Shown here: positions 1 to 6,425 of the stretch, one piece after another | How the letters are laid out: each line of letters starts with the position of its first letter | Position numbering within the stretch: the stretch's first letter is position 1 | Source of the DNA: an uncultured Prevotella sp. | GTDB lineage: Bacteria; Bacteroidota; Bacteroidia; Bacteroidales; Bacteroidaceae | Length of the DNA: 6,788 bases | Direction of reading: 5' to 3' | NCBI GenBank assembly: GCA_905234355.1 | Contig: CAJOHP010000133.1 | Coordinates: 1,509-8,296 of the forward strand | The notes under the pieces: model-generated | What the model was told of the DNA's origin: nothing | Seen by the model: only the letters and a program-made list of their open reading frames with translations | Databases searched by the model: none | Made by a program: the position numbers and the translations under genes

Positions 1-1278
1 CTTGAAGCGGCGCTCGCGCAGCTTCTTGGCCAGCCGGTCGAGTGTGCAGAGCTCGGCGGCATAGTCGGTGGGTGAGGGCGCTATCAGCGGCAGTGCGTCA
101 GCGCCCTTGTGCTGCATGAGGATGTCCTGCACCTCTTCGTAGGCGAAGCGGTGGTTGCTGCGTATGACGGTGTGTGCCAGGTGCCACTGCCTGATGTTGG
201 CCTCGCTGTCGAGCAGGAAGACGACACTGTAGCAGAGTTTCTCCTCGTCTGGGCGTAGCGAGCAGATGAAGTTGCAGAGGCGCTCGGGCAGCATGGGCAC
301 GGTGCGGTCTACGAGGTAGACGCTGGTGGCTCGCTGCTCGGCCTCGCGGTCTATGACGCTGCCCTCCTCGACGTAGTGGCTCACGTCGGCTATGTGCACG
401 CCCACCTCGTAGAGCCCGTTGTCGGCAGTGCGTATGCTGAGGGCGTCGTCGAAGTCTTTGGCGTCCTTGGGGTCGATGGTGAAGGTGGTCACCTGCCGGA
501 AGTCTTCGCGCCGTGCTATCTCCTCGGGGGTGATGGCAGGGTCGATGCGTTCGGCGGCGTCCTCCACCTTCTTCGGGTAGCGGTAGGGCAGTCCGTACTT
601 GGCCAGGATGGCGTGCATCTCCACGTCGTTCTCACCCTGTGCGCCCAGTACGTCGACCACCTCTCCCACGATATTCTTCGAGTCCTTCGAGGGCCACTGT
701 GTGATTTTCACCACGGCCACCTGTCCGGTCTTGCCTCCCTTGAGCTTCTTCTTGGGTATGAAGATGTCGTGGGCGAAGATGGTGCCCTCGGTGATGAGGA
801 AGGCATAGTCTTTCTCCACCTGCAGCACGCCGACGGCCTGGTCGTGCTTGCGCTCGAGTATCTCGATGACCATGGCCTCCTTGATGTGGTGCTGCCGTCG
901 TGCCATGAGTGCCACGCGCACGCGGTCGCCACCCTGTGCGAACATGGAGTTGCGCTCGCTCACGAAGATGGGGTTGCCGCCGTCGTCGGGCAGGAACGAG
1001 TTCTTGCCGTTGGCCTTGCGTACAAACGTGCCCTCCTGCACTTGTGTCTTGAGGTTCAGGCGGTAGACGGTGTCGCTCACCTTGGCCAGGTAGTCGTCCC
1101 ACGCCATCTCCTCCATCACGTCGATGGCGAGCATCTTCAGCGGGTGGGTGTTCAGCCCCAGCTGCTTGAATATGTACTTGAACGATAGTTCTTCGTTGGG
1201 ATGTGCCTGAAACAGGCCCTGCACTGCGTCGGCCACGTCGCGCTTGGACAGTCGCCGGCCTCCTTTTCTTTTTGTCAT
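1..1278 (-). CDS. rnr: Ribonuclease R, N-terminal 426 residues (3' end outside window)
   Basis: RNase R is a cytoplasmic processive 3'-to-5' exoribonuclease that degrades structured RNA and helps in rRNA and mRNA turnover. The translation is open from the start codon to the window edge. The N-terminal ~75 residues look like the winged-helix RNB N-terminal domain (SFKYIFKQLGL, residues 32-42). Residues ~80-210 fit the tandem cold-shock domains (VGVLQVEKDYAFL at 149-161). The RNB catalytic domain begins near residue 260. Its signature TIDPKDAKDFDDAL (267-280) carries Asp269, Asp275, Asp277 and Asp278, the same spacing as the four metal-binding aspartates of E. coli RNase II. HIADVSHYV (295-303) and DRTVPMLPERLCNFICSL (324-341) are further family blocks. 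Bacteroidetes homologues are about 700 residues, so the rest of the RNB domain and the S1 domain lie to the left. An in-frame ATG two codons upstream (1284) is an equally possible start; no strong Shine-Dalgarno sequence decides it. Confidence 0.96.
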   Translation of the reverse strand, partial: MTKRKGGRRLSKRDVADAVQGLFQAHPNEELSFKYIFKQLGLNTHPLKMLAIDVMEEMAWDDYLAKVSDTVYRLNLKTQVQEGTFVRKANGKNSFLPDDGGNPIFVSERNSMFAQGGDRVRVALMARRQHHIKEAMVIEILERKHDQAVGVLQVEKDYAFLITEGTIFAHDIFIPKKKLKGGKTGQVAVVKITQWPSKDSKNIVGEVVDVLGAQGENDVEMHAILAKYGLPYRYPKKVEDAAERIDPAITPEEIARREDFRQVTTFTIDPKDAKDFDDALSIRTADNGLYEVGVHIADVSHYVEEGSVIDREAEQRATSVYLVDRTVPMLPERLCNFICSLRPDEEKLCYSVVFLLDSEANIRQWHLAHTVIRSNHRFAYEEVQDILMQHKGADALPLIAPSPTDYAAELCTLDRLAKKLRERRFK

Positions 1279-1305
1279 AGGCATTGTGTGTTTGCTGTTG
1301 TGCTG

Positions 1306-1313
1306 CAAATATA
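1306..1313 (-). promoter_or_regulatory. Bacteroidetes -7 promoter element for rnr
   Basis: On the minus strand this reads TATATTTG, an exact match to the Bacteroidetes -7 consensus TAnnTTTG. It lies about 22-28 bases upstream of the two possible rnr start codons, so transcription would start near position 1300 and leave a short leader. I do not see a TTTG -33 element at the usual 19-21 base spacing, so this is a partial promoter match. Confidence 0.55.
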
Positions 1314-1391
1314 CGCATTTTTTCGCAAACGTGTGCATCGGTGTGCAAGTTTTTCACGCGTTACGGGCGAAATAGGCTGCCTGGCATCATG

Positions 1392-1420
1392 AAAAATCCC
1401 CTCCGCGAGTGGGAGGGGAT
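1392..1420 (-). terminator. Rho-independent terminator of the BACON lipoprotein gene
   Basis: A perfect 9-bp inverted repeat (ATCCCCTCC at 1396-1404, GGAGGGGAT at 1412-1420) encloses a 7-base loop. Read on the minus strand, the stem runs directly into TTTTT (1396-1392). It sits about 43 bases past the stop codon of the lipoprotein gene and before the rnr promoter element, so the two minus-strand genes are probably separate transcription units. The T-run is only on the minus strand side, which fixes the orientation. Confidence 0.88.
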
Positions 1421-1462
1421 GTAGCTGTGGCTGCTGTACCGTGCGTCGTCCGTAGCGCCGGC

Positions 1463-2932
1463 TTAGTCCTTGCGTCGTGCCTGCTTGTCGATGGCGTTGT
1501 CCACCTCGGTGGCGGTCACGTTGTAGGCGGTGCCGCTGATGGTGAAGTACCACTTGAAGGTGGGGTGCATGTCCTCGAGCGTGGCGTTGGTGGTGACGGT
1601 GTCGCCCACGGCCACGTTCTGGTTGATGGTGCGTGTGACGGCGCCCTTCTGTCCCTCGTTGATGACGGCGCGCTGCACACGTATCTGGTAGACGCTGCGG
1701 TTGATCATCGAGCAGACCACCGTGTTCTCCTTCACGCCGTCCTTGAGTGCATAGCTGCCGGAGAGCATGAAGTCCATGTAGTCCTTGGCTTCTTTCACCT
1801 CCACGAGGCAGTCGGCCTTGGTGCCGTCGGGAGCCGTGGCTGTGATGGTGGCCGTGCCGAGTGCTATGGGGCTGACGAGTCCGGCGTCGCTCACCGTGGC
1901 CACGCCTGCATTGCTTGTGCCCCAGACGATGCCCTCGGTCTCACCGTCGATGGTGGCGGCAGTGAGCTGGTAGTTGTGCTTGGCAATGAGTCCCACGCTG
2001 TGGAGCATGGTGCCTTCGGCGGAGCTGATGATGACGGGCCTGTGCTGTGTGACGCTGAGCTCCTCCCACACGCCGTTCTCGGTGTTTACGCAGTACACGG
2101 TGGCCTGTCGCTGCACCGAGTCGGCCGGCAGTGCCTGCACGCGCAGGTTGCCCTGGGCGTCGGGTGCTATCCATTCAGCCTCAGTGCTCATCACATAGGT
2201 GGTCACGCTGCTGTGGGCGATGGTGAGGGTGGCGGCCTCGGGGCCTGTGGTCAGCTCATGGTCGCCGAGCACCATCAGGGCGCCTTGCAGGATGGTGAGC
2301 GTGTCGCGCAGGTTGCTCTGCGGGTCGCTATAGATGACCTGTGCCGTGCGGTCGGCACCGGTGTTGTTGGCACTCACGCGGAAGTAGACCTTCTGCTCCT
2401 TCACCACGCCTCGGGTGAGTGCAGCATCGGGCTGGGCCGTGGCAAGCCAGTCGGCCTGTGGCATGACGCTGGTGAAGTCGAAGTTGCTTGAGACCACAGC
2501 CTCTGCCAGTCCTCCCACACCGCTCACGAGCAGTGTGTCGCTGCCCATGAAGATGATGGGCCGTCCTCCGCTCTGGCTCACGGTGATGGTGTCTCTCTGC
2601 TCGCCGCAGGTGAAGACGATGCGGCCAGTGCGGTCGCTCTCGTAGCTCTCGTTGGCAGCCACGTGGAAGTAGTACTTGCGGTCGTTGGCATAGGAGCCGC
2701 CAGCCGACTGCGCGAGCTCTATCCAGTCCGACGCGTCGCCCAGATAGTTCAGCTCGGGCACGGCCTTGGCGTTGTGCAGGTTCACCAGGATGTCGCCACC
2801 CTCGTTGGCCACGGTGAACTGCTTCTGGTCGAAGGTCACCACCGAAGTGGCGCCAGCATTGTCGTCGTCGTCGCTGCTGCAGGCTGTGAGCACCAGCGGC
2901 AGGGCGAGCAGGAAAATGAATAGTTTCTTCAT
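1463..2932 (-). CDS. Surface lipoprotein with three BACON-like domains and a Big_2-like domain
   Basis: This 489-residue protein starts with a lipoprotein signal peptide: Lys2-Lys3, a hydrophobic core, and lipobox L-T-A-C with Cys18 as the lipidation site. Cys18 is followed by SSDDDD, matching the Bacteroidetes lipoprotein export signal for outer-leaflet display. Three successive BACON-like units follow, at about residues 33-121, 125-217 and 220-297. Each has the pattern of an Asp/Glu-Trp-(I/L) segment, a (R/Q)(T/Q)A-type strand and a closing T-(V/I)-(S/L)-Q-(S/G/H) strand (ITVSQSG, LTILQG, LSVTQH). Residues ~309-379 resemble a Big_2 Ig-like domain (VWGTSNAGVATVSDAGLV, ~336-353). The last ~110 residues (380-489) are predicted beta-rich and I do not recognise them. 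BACON domains are thought to act in glycan or glycoprotein binding or as spacers; the ligand here is unknown and no susC/susD genes adjoin. The start at 2932 is chosen over the in-frame ATG at 2986 because it begins the signal peptide exactly. It has its own promoter and terminator. Confidence 0.88.
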   Translation of the reverse strand: MKKLFIFLLALPLVLTACSSDDDDNAGATSVVTFDQKQFTVANEGGDILVNLHNAKAVPELNYLGDASDWIELAQSAGGSYANDRKYYFHVAANESYESDRTGRIVFTCGEQRDTITVSQSGGRPIIFMGSDTLLVSGVGGLAEAVVSSNFDFTSVMPQADWLATAQPDAALTRGVVKEQKVYFRVSANNTGADRTAQVIYSDPQSNLRDTLTILQGALMVLGDHELTTGPEAATLTIAHSSVTTYVMSTEAEWIAPDAQGNLRVQALPADSVQRQATVYCVNTENGVWEELSVTQHRPVIISSAEGTMLHSVGLIAKHNYQLTAATIDGETEGIVWGTSNAGVATVSDAGLVSPIALGTATITATAPDGTKADCLVEVKEAKDYMDFMLSGSYALKDGVKENTVVCSMINRSVYQIRVQRAVINEGQKGAVTRTINQNVAVGDTVTTNATLEDMHPTFKWYFTISGTAYNVTATEVDNAIDKQARRKD

Positions 2933-3008
2933 GTATATATATAATATGTGTACTCCGTTTTGGCTGTGCCCTCCGTCTGAGTGCATAGGGCAATAGCCAT
3001 ATCGCGTG

Positions 3009-3040
3009 CAAAATTACTTAAAAAAACGTAGCGAGCCAAA
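3009..3040 (-). promoter_or_regulatory. Bacteroidetes promoter (-33 and -7) for the BACON lipoprotein gene
   Basis: On the minus strand the sequence reads TTTG (3040-3037), a 20-base spacer, then TAATTTTG (3016-3009). This matches both halves of the Bacteroidetes housekeeping promoter (TTTG or TTG near -33, TAnnTTTG near -7) at the expected spacing. Transcription would start close to position 3002, giving a leader of about 70 bases before the ATG at 2932. The leader ends in an AT-rich stretch (2934-2945) rather than a Shine-Dalgarno sequence, as is common in this phylum. Confidence 0.75.
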
Positions 3041-3048
3041 TCTTCATG

Positions 3049-3070
3049 GGTGTTTTTTGCAAAAAACGCC
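3049..3070. repeat. 22-bp near-perfect palindrome between divergent promoters
   Basis: The two half-sites GGTGTTTTTTG and CAAAAAACGCC are mirror images at 10 of 11 positions, and the one mismatch would be a G-U pair in RNA. It lies just upstream of the lipoprotein -33 element and about 30 bases upstream of the -7 element of the SDR gene. That position would suit a dimeric regulator acting on one or both divergent promoters, but this is inference. It is not followed by a T-run that would make it an obvious terminator. Confidence 0.5.
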
Positions 3071-3101
3071 TTTCAGTGACTCTTCTCTGCATATTTATTT
3101 G

Positions 3102-3109
3102 TAACTTTG
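3102..3109 (+). promoter_or_regulatory. Bacteroidetes -7 promoter element for the SDR/PAP2/flavoprotein genes
   Basis: TAACTTTG matches TAnnTTTG exactly and lies 23 bases before the ATG at 3133, placing the transcript start near 3116 with a short leader. The expected -33 region (about 3078-3082) does not contain TTTG, so this promoter is either weak or assisted by an activator. Confidence 0.55.
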
Positions 3110-3132
3110 CACCCGAATAAAGCCAAAACAGC

Positions 3133-4128
3133 ATGAAGATACTCATCACTGGAGCCAGCGGCTTCATAGGCTCCTTCATCGTGGAGGAAGCGCTCAGCCG
3201 TGGCTGGGAGGTGTGGGCTGCTGTCCGCCGCAGTTCGTCGCGACAGTATCTCACCGACAGCCGCCTGCGCTTCATCGAGCTCGACCTGGACAGCCCGTCG
3301 CAGCTCACCACGCAGCTGCAAGGTCTGGCCTTCGACTATGTGGTGCATGCCGCAGGTGTCACGAAGTGCCTGCACAGCAGCGACTTCTACCGCATCAACA
3401 CCGAGGGCACGAAGCATCTTGTCGAGGCCCTTATGGCCCTGCAGATGCCCCTTCGGCGCTTTGTCTACCTCAGTTCGCTCAGCGTCTTCGGCGCCATACG
3501 CGAGCAACAGCCCTACGAAGCCATACGTGAGGGCGACACCCCCGCCCCCAACACCCACTACGGCAAGAGCAAGCTCATGGCCGAGCAGTGGCTCGACACC
3601 CTGCCCAAGACCTTCCCCGTCGTGGTGCTCAGGCCCACGGGCGTCTACGGCCCGCGCGAGCGCGACTATTTCCTCATGGCCAAGAGCATCAAGCAGCACA
3701 CCGACTTTGCCGTGGGCTACCGCCGGCAGGACATCACCTTCGTCTATGTGAGCGACGTGGTGCAGGCTGTCTTCCTGGCCTGCGACCACGGGCAGACGGG
3801 CCGCAAATACTTTCTCAGCGACGGCCGCGTCTATCAGTCGTCCACGTTCAGCGACCTCATCCACCGCGAGCTGGGCTCGCCATGGTGGGTGCGCATCACC
3901 GCGCCGCTGTGGCTGCTGCGCGTCATCACCTGGTTGGGCGACAAGGTGGGCCACCTCACCGGCCACATCAGCGCGCTGAACACCGACAAGTATCACATCC
4001 TCTCGCAGCGCAACTGGCGGTGCGACATCGAGCCCGCCCGTCGTGAGCTGGGCTACGAGCCTCGCGTCACCCTGGAGCAGGGCGTGCCCCTGACCATCGC
4101 CTGGTATCGGCAGCACGGCTGGCTGTAG
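3133..4128 (+). CDS. Extended SDR, NAD-dependent epimerase/dehydratase-like oxidoreductase
   Basis: This 331-residue protein has an N-terminal Rossmann fold with the dinucleotide motif TGASGFIG (residues 6-13). It also has HAAG (72-75) and the catalytic set Ser114/Ser115 plus Tyr143-x3-Lys147 (YGKSK). LRPTGVYGP (166-174) and FVYVSDVVQA (203-212) are further extended-SDR blocks. Length is normal for the family and all key residues are present, so it should be an active NAD(P)-dependent oxidoreductase or epimerase. Residues ~250-270 (WWVRITAPLWLLRVITWLGD) form a hydrophobic, Trp-rich stretch like those that attach 3-beta-HSD-type SDRs to membranes. That, with a PAP2 membrane enzyme next door, points to a lipid substrate rather than a nucleotide sugar. 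Known bacterial sphingolipid pathways need a keto reductase, and one such enzyme (Caulobacter ceramide reductase) is, as I recall, an extended SDR. That role is a hypothesis here. It is the first gene of a three-gene plus-strand row. Confidence 0.9.
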   Translation: MKILITGASGFIGSFIVEEALSRGWEVWAAVRRSSSRQYLTDSRLRFIELDLDSPSQLTTQLQGLAFDYVVHAAGVTKCLHSSDFYRINTEGTKHLVEALMALQMPLRRFVYLSSLSVFGAIREQQPYEAIREGDTPAPNTHYGKSKLMAEQWLDTLPKTFPVVVLRPTGVYGPRERDYFLMAKSIKQHTDFAVGYRRQDITFVYVSDVVQAVFLACDHGQTGRKYFLSDGRVYQSSTFSDLIHRELGSPWWVRITAPLWLLRVITWLGDKVGHLTGHISALNTDKYHILSQRNWRCDIEPARRELGYEPRVTLEQGVPLTIAWYRQHGWL

Positions 4129-4260
4129 GCAGCGTCGCCCCGCCTGCCGTCGCCTTGCCCGCCACTCCTTGCCCTGAGCGTGCTCTGTTTAGTCCTCTGT
4201 CCCGCTGTCTCCTTATGTTGTGACAGTGTCGCACCCCTCCAATTCCCCCCGCAAAAGCCC

Positions 4261-5223
4261 ATGCCCCTGAAACACCTCCTTACCGTCTCCCCTGACACAT
4301 CCCGGCGCGGCCTGCTGCTCGCCGAGTGGGTGGTCGTGGCCTATGCCCTCTTCACACTCGCCGTCATGGCGCTCCACGGCTTTGACTATCCTGCCCTCGG
4401 CACCATGCTCACCCTGCGTGGCGGTGCCGTGGCCTCCATCGCTCTGCTATGGGCGTGCCACCGCTGGCACCCATGCCGGCTCACCGTCTTGCTGCGCGCC
4501 GTCTGGCTGGTCGTCATGCTCAGCTGGTGGTATCCCGACACCTACAGCCTGAACTGCACGCAGCCCAACCTCGATCATCTCTTCGCCCGTGCCGAGCAGT
4601 GGTGCTTCGGCTGTCAGCCGGCACTGCTCTTCGGAGCGCAGTGGTCGCAGCCCGTCGTCAGCGAGCTGCTCTGCCTGGGCTATGTGAGCTACTATCCGCT
4701 CATCGCCCTCACCATGTTCTACGGTTTCCTCTGCCGCTACAGCCACTTCGAGCGCACGGTCTTCGTCATCGTGGGGTCGTTCTTCCTCTTCTATCTCGTC
4801 TTCATCTTCCTGCCTGTGGCCGGACCGCAGTTCTACTACTACGCCGTCGGGGTCGACCAGATAGCGCGAGGTCACTTCCCCGACGTGGGGCACTTCTTCC
4901 TCACCCACACCGAGGCACTGCCCACCCCCGGATGGCATCCGGGATGGGCCCACTGGCTGGTCGAAGTGGCCCACGACGCCGGCGAGCGCCCCACCGCAGC
5001 ATTTCCCAGCAGTCATGTGGGCATCACCGTCGAGTTGCTCTGGCTGGCTGTAGAGACCAGGCGCCGCTGGCTCATTAGCGTGGTGGGCGTCTTCCTCGTG
5101 CTCATGTTCTTCGGCACGTTCTACATCATGGCACACTACGCCATCGACGCCATCGCCGGCCTGCTCGTGGGCACGCTCTTCTATTGGCTCTGCCTGCGCA
5201 TCTACGTGGTGGCGGGCAAGTAG
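4261..5223 (+). CDS. PAP2-superfamily (Aur1-like) integral membrane phosphatase or phosphotransferase
   Basis: This 320-residue polytopic membrane protein has hydrophobic segments at about residues 17-38, 54-67, 74-90, 134-158, 166-186, 270-290 and 292-310. The PAP2 catalytic motifs are present: RPTAAFPSSHVG (243-254), with His252 as the predicted acid/base or nucleophile partner, and HYAID (292-296), with His292 and Asp296. FLPVAGPQ (183-190) resembles the Pro-Gly-Pro block ahead of the active site in the Aur1/inositolphosphotransferase-like branch. Members dephosphorylate lipid phosphates or transfer phospho-headgroups, including inositol phosphorylceramide synthesis; which applies here cannot be told from sequence alone. 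It follows the SDR gene by 132 bases and precedes the flavoprotein gene by 24. The ATG at 4261 is preferred over an in-frame ATG at 4180, because the extra 27 residues are Cys/Pro-rich and unlike a membrane-protein N-terminus. No clear ribosome site was seen. Confidence 0.88.
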   Translation: MPLKHLLTVSPDTSRRGLLLAEWVVVAYALFTLAVMALHGFDYPALGTMLTLRGGAVASIALLWACHRWHPCRLTVLLRAVWLVVMLSWWYPDTYSLNCTQPNLDHLFARAEQWCFGCQPALLFGAQWSQPVVSELLCLGYVSYYPLIALTMFYGFLCRYSHFERTVFVIVGSFFLFYLVFIFLPVAGPQFYYYAVGVDQIARGHFPDVGHFFLTHTEALPTPGWHPGWAHWLVEVAHDAGERPTAAFPSSHVGITVELLWLAVETRRRWLISVVGVFLVLMFFGTFYIMAHYAIDAIAGLLVGTLFYWLCLRIYVVAGK

Positions 5224-5247
5224 CAAAAATAAGCAAAGATAACGATT

Positions 5248-5862
5248 ATGGTACTACTAATCAATGGCAGCCCTCGAGACAAGGGCAACACGTATCTGGC
5301 GCTGAGCGAGGTGGCTCGTGTGCTGGGCTCCGAGGGCATCGAGACGCGCATGGTGAGCATCGGCAAGAAGGCCGTGCAGGGGTGCATAGCCTGCGGCATG
5401 TGCGGGCGGACGGGCAAGTGCACGTTCGCCGACGACACCTACTACCAGATATGGCGTGCGGTGAAAGACGGCATCGATGGCCTCGTGGTGGGGTCGCCCG
5501 TCTATTACGGCGGTCCCAACGGTTCGCTCTGCGCCCTGCTCGACCGTGTGTTCTACTCGCTGAGCGCTGACCTGCAGTACAAGCCGGCGGCCAGTGTCGT
5601 GGTGTGCCGTCGTGGCGGTGCCTCGGCAGCCTTCGACCGGCTGAACAAGTACTTCACCATCACGAGCATGCCCGTGGTGAGCTCGCAGTACTGGAACATC
5701 GTCTACGGCCAGACCCCCGGGCAGGCCGCCCAGGATGAGGAGGGCATGCAGACCATGCGCACGCTGGGTCGCAACATGGCCTGGATGATCCGCCGGCTGA
5801 ACGCCCCTGACGCGGGCCGCCCGGTTGCCGAGCAGCGTGTCTGGACCAACTTTGTGAGGTGA
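5248..5862 (+). CDS. Flavodoxin-fold NAD(P)H-dependent FMN reductase with iron-sulfur-flavoprotein-type cysteine cluster
   Basis: This 204-residue cytoplasmic protein has the FMN-phosphate-binding loop GSPRDKGNT (residues 7-15) and the second flavin loop GSPVYYGG (82-89). The segment after the latter (SLCALLDRVFYS, 93-104) is typical of the NADPH-dependent FMN reductase family. Between the loops are Cys46, Cys49, Cys52 and Cys58 (C-x2-C-x2-C-x5-C). This falls within the compact CX2CX2CX4-7C pattern that binds a [4Fe-4S] cluster in archaeal and bacterial iron-sulfur flavoproteins, so a cluster is plausible though unproven. Likely role: low-potential electron transfer or quinone/flavin reduction; the substrate is unknown. 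It starts 24 bases after the PAP2 stop on the same strand, so it may be co-transcribed, yet its function has no obvious link to lipids. It converges with the S41 remnant with only 22 bases between stop codons and no visible terminator. Confidence 0.88.
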   Translation: MVLLINGSPRDKGNTYLALSEVARVLGSEGIETRMVSIGKKAVQGCIACGMCGRTGKCTFADDTYYQIWRAVKDGIDGLVVGSPVYYGGPNGSLCALLDRVFYSLSADLQYKPAASVVVCRRGGASAAFDRLNKYFTITSMPVVSSQYWNIVYGQTPGQAAQDEEGMQTMRTLGRNMAWMIRRLNAPDAGRPVAEQRVWTNFVR

Positions 5863-5884
5863 CGGCTGCTTGGGGCGACTCCCT

Positions 5885-6334
5885 TCAGTGCAGCAGCTGC
5901 AGTGCCTTGCTGATCATGTCGCTCTGCTCGTTGATGATGGCGTAGTACTCGCTGATGTCCCACAGGTCGCGTGCTATGAGGGCCTTGAGCTGCGGGAGCA
6001 GCGTGCCTTCGGTCTTCTGGCGCTCGGCATCGTCCTTGGCCTTCACCTGCTGCTTCTCGCCCTCGGCATAGATGTCGTCGAGCAGCGACTGCGGCACCTG
6101 AAAGTGCTGGCGGAAGGTCTCGAAGTCCTTGTAGGTCTTCTTCAGTTCCTTGCGGTGCTGGTCCACATACCTGATGGTGCGCTGCGCGACGACGCTCTTG
6201 GCCACCAGCTCGCGGTGCAGGCGGCTGTAGCGTGTGGTGTCGAGTGGCACAAACACGTCGGGCATGATGCCTCCTCCGCCGTAGACGGTGCGGTGCTCCT
6301 TGAGCGTGTAGTAGCGCAGCGAGTCGTCGACAGC
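5885..6334 (-). pseudogene. C-terminal remnant of an S41 (C-terminal processing) peptidase
   Basis: About 150 residues match the tail of Bacteroidales S41 peptidases. The clearest block is YYTLKEHRTVYGGGGIMPDV, followed by FVPLDTT, HRELVAKSV, and near the end QLKALIARDLWDISEYYAI. In these periplasmic or membrane-anchored proteases the PDZ domain and the Ser/Lys catalytic dyad lie before this region, and full proteins are usually over 500 residues. Here the similarity stops near 6331-6340 and a different sequence takes its place, so the PDZ domain and the Ser/Lys dyad are absent. The minus-strand frame stays open to 6523, but that upstream part is a GH3-like sliver and then the antisense of a plus-strand tail. 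No promoter or credible start was found. The fragment itself has no internal stops or frameshifts, so the break is recent or is an assembly join. Confidence 0.8.
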
Positions 6335-6425
6335 AGACTCCTTGGCAATGGCATCGATAGCTTCCTGCACATTAGGCGGCAGCAGGAGGATATCGTTGCC
6401 GGCCTTAAGTGCCAGCAGTTCGGCG
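6335..6425 (-). pseudogene. Sliver resembling a glycoside hydrolase family 3 N-terminal domain
   Basis: In the same minus-strand frame as the S41 remnant, about 28 residues read ELLALKAGNDILLLP followed by PNVQEAIDAIAKE. The A-G-N-D-(I/L)-L-L-x-P block followed by an x-x-A-I-x-A-I helix is characteristic of bacterial GH3 beta-N-acetylglucosaminidase/beta-glucosidase domains after the catalytic TD(A/S) motif. It does not belong in an S41 peptidase at this place. Both ends are abrupt. Too short to be functional; boundaries are uncertain by about 10 bases on each side. The identification rests on remembered family patterns, not a search. Confidence 0.5.

Noticed and set aside
376..1188. 270-codon plus-strand open frame
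   Set aside because: It is antisense to RNase R. The minus-strand reading has the full RNB aspartate motif and family blocks, while this frame gives a His/Val/Leu-rich product typical of the complement of GC-rich coding sequence.
1409..2491. 360-codon plus-strand open frame
   Set aside because: Antisense to the BACON lipoprotein, which has a signal peptide, lipobox, recognisable domains, promoter and terminator. The plus frame has Gly/Val/His-rich low-information sequence and overlaps the terminator hairpin.
2861..2872. Four tandem GTC triplets (possible slippage repeat)
   Set aside because: These encode the Asp run of the lipoprotein export signal, which explains them; four units are too few to argue for phase variation, and a triplet change would keep frame.
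2933..2986. Longer N-terminus for the lipoprotein from an ATG at 2986
   Set aside because: The 18 extra residues precede a perfect Lys-Lys signal peptide start and would disrupt lipoprotein export; the ATG at 2932 is the natural start.
3073..4116. 347-codon minus-strand open frame
   Set aside because: Antisense to the SDR gene, whose Rossmann and YxxxK motifs are complete. The minus frame has no recognisable domain.
4927..4943. 17-bp palindrome CCCGGATGGCATCCGGG inside the PAP2 gene
   Set aside because: It arises from codons for the repeated P-G-W-H-P-G-W peptide, is inside a coding region and has no T-run or other regulatory context, so it is most likely coincidental.
4447..5226. 259-codon minus-strand open frame
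   Set aside because: Antisense to the PAP2 gene; the product is Glu/His/Ala-rich with no domain, as expected for the complement of a membrane protein gene.
5870..6418. Plus-strand open frame leading into the 6419-6511 tail
   Set aside because: Over this part it is antisense to clear S41 peptidase coding sequence and has the same Val/Leu/His-rich shadow composition; only its last ~30 codons look truly coding.
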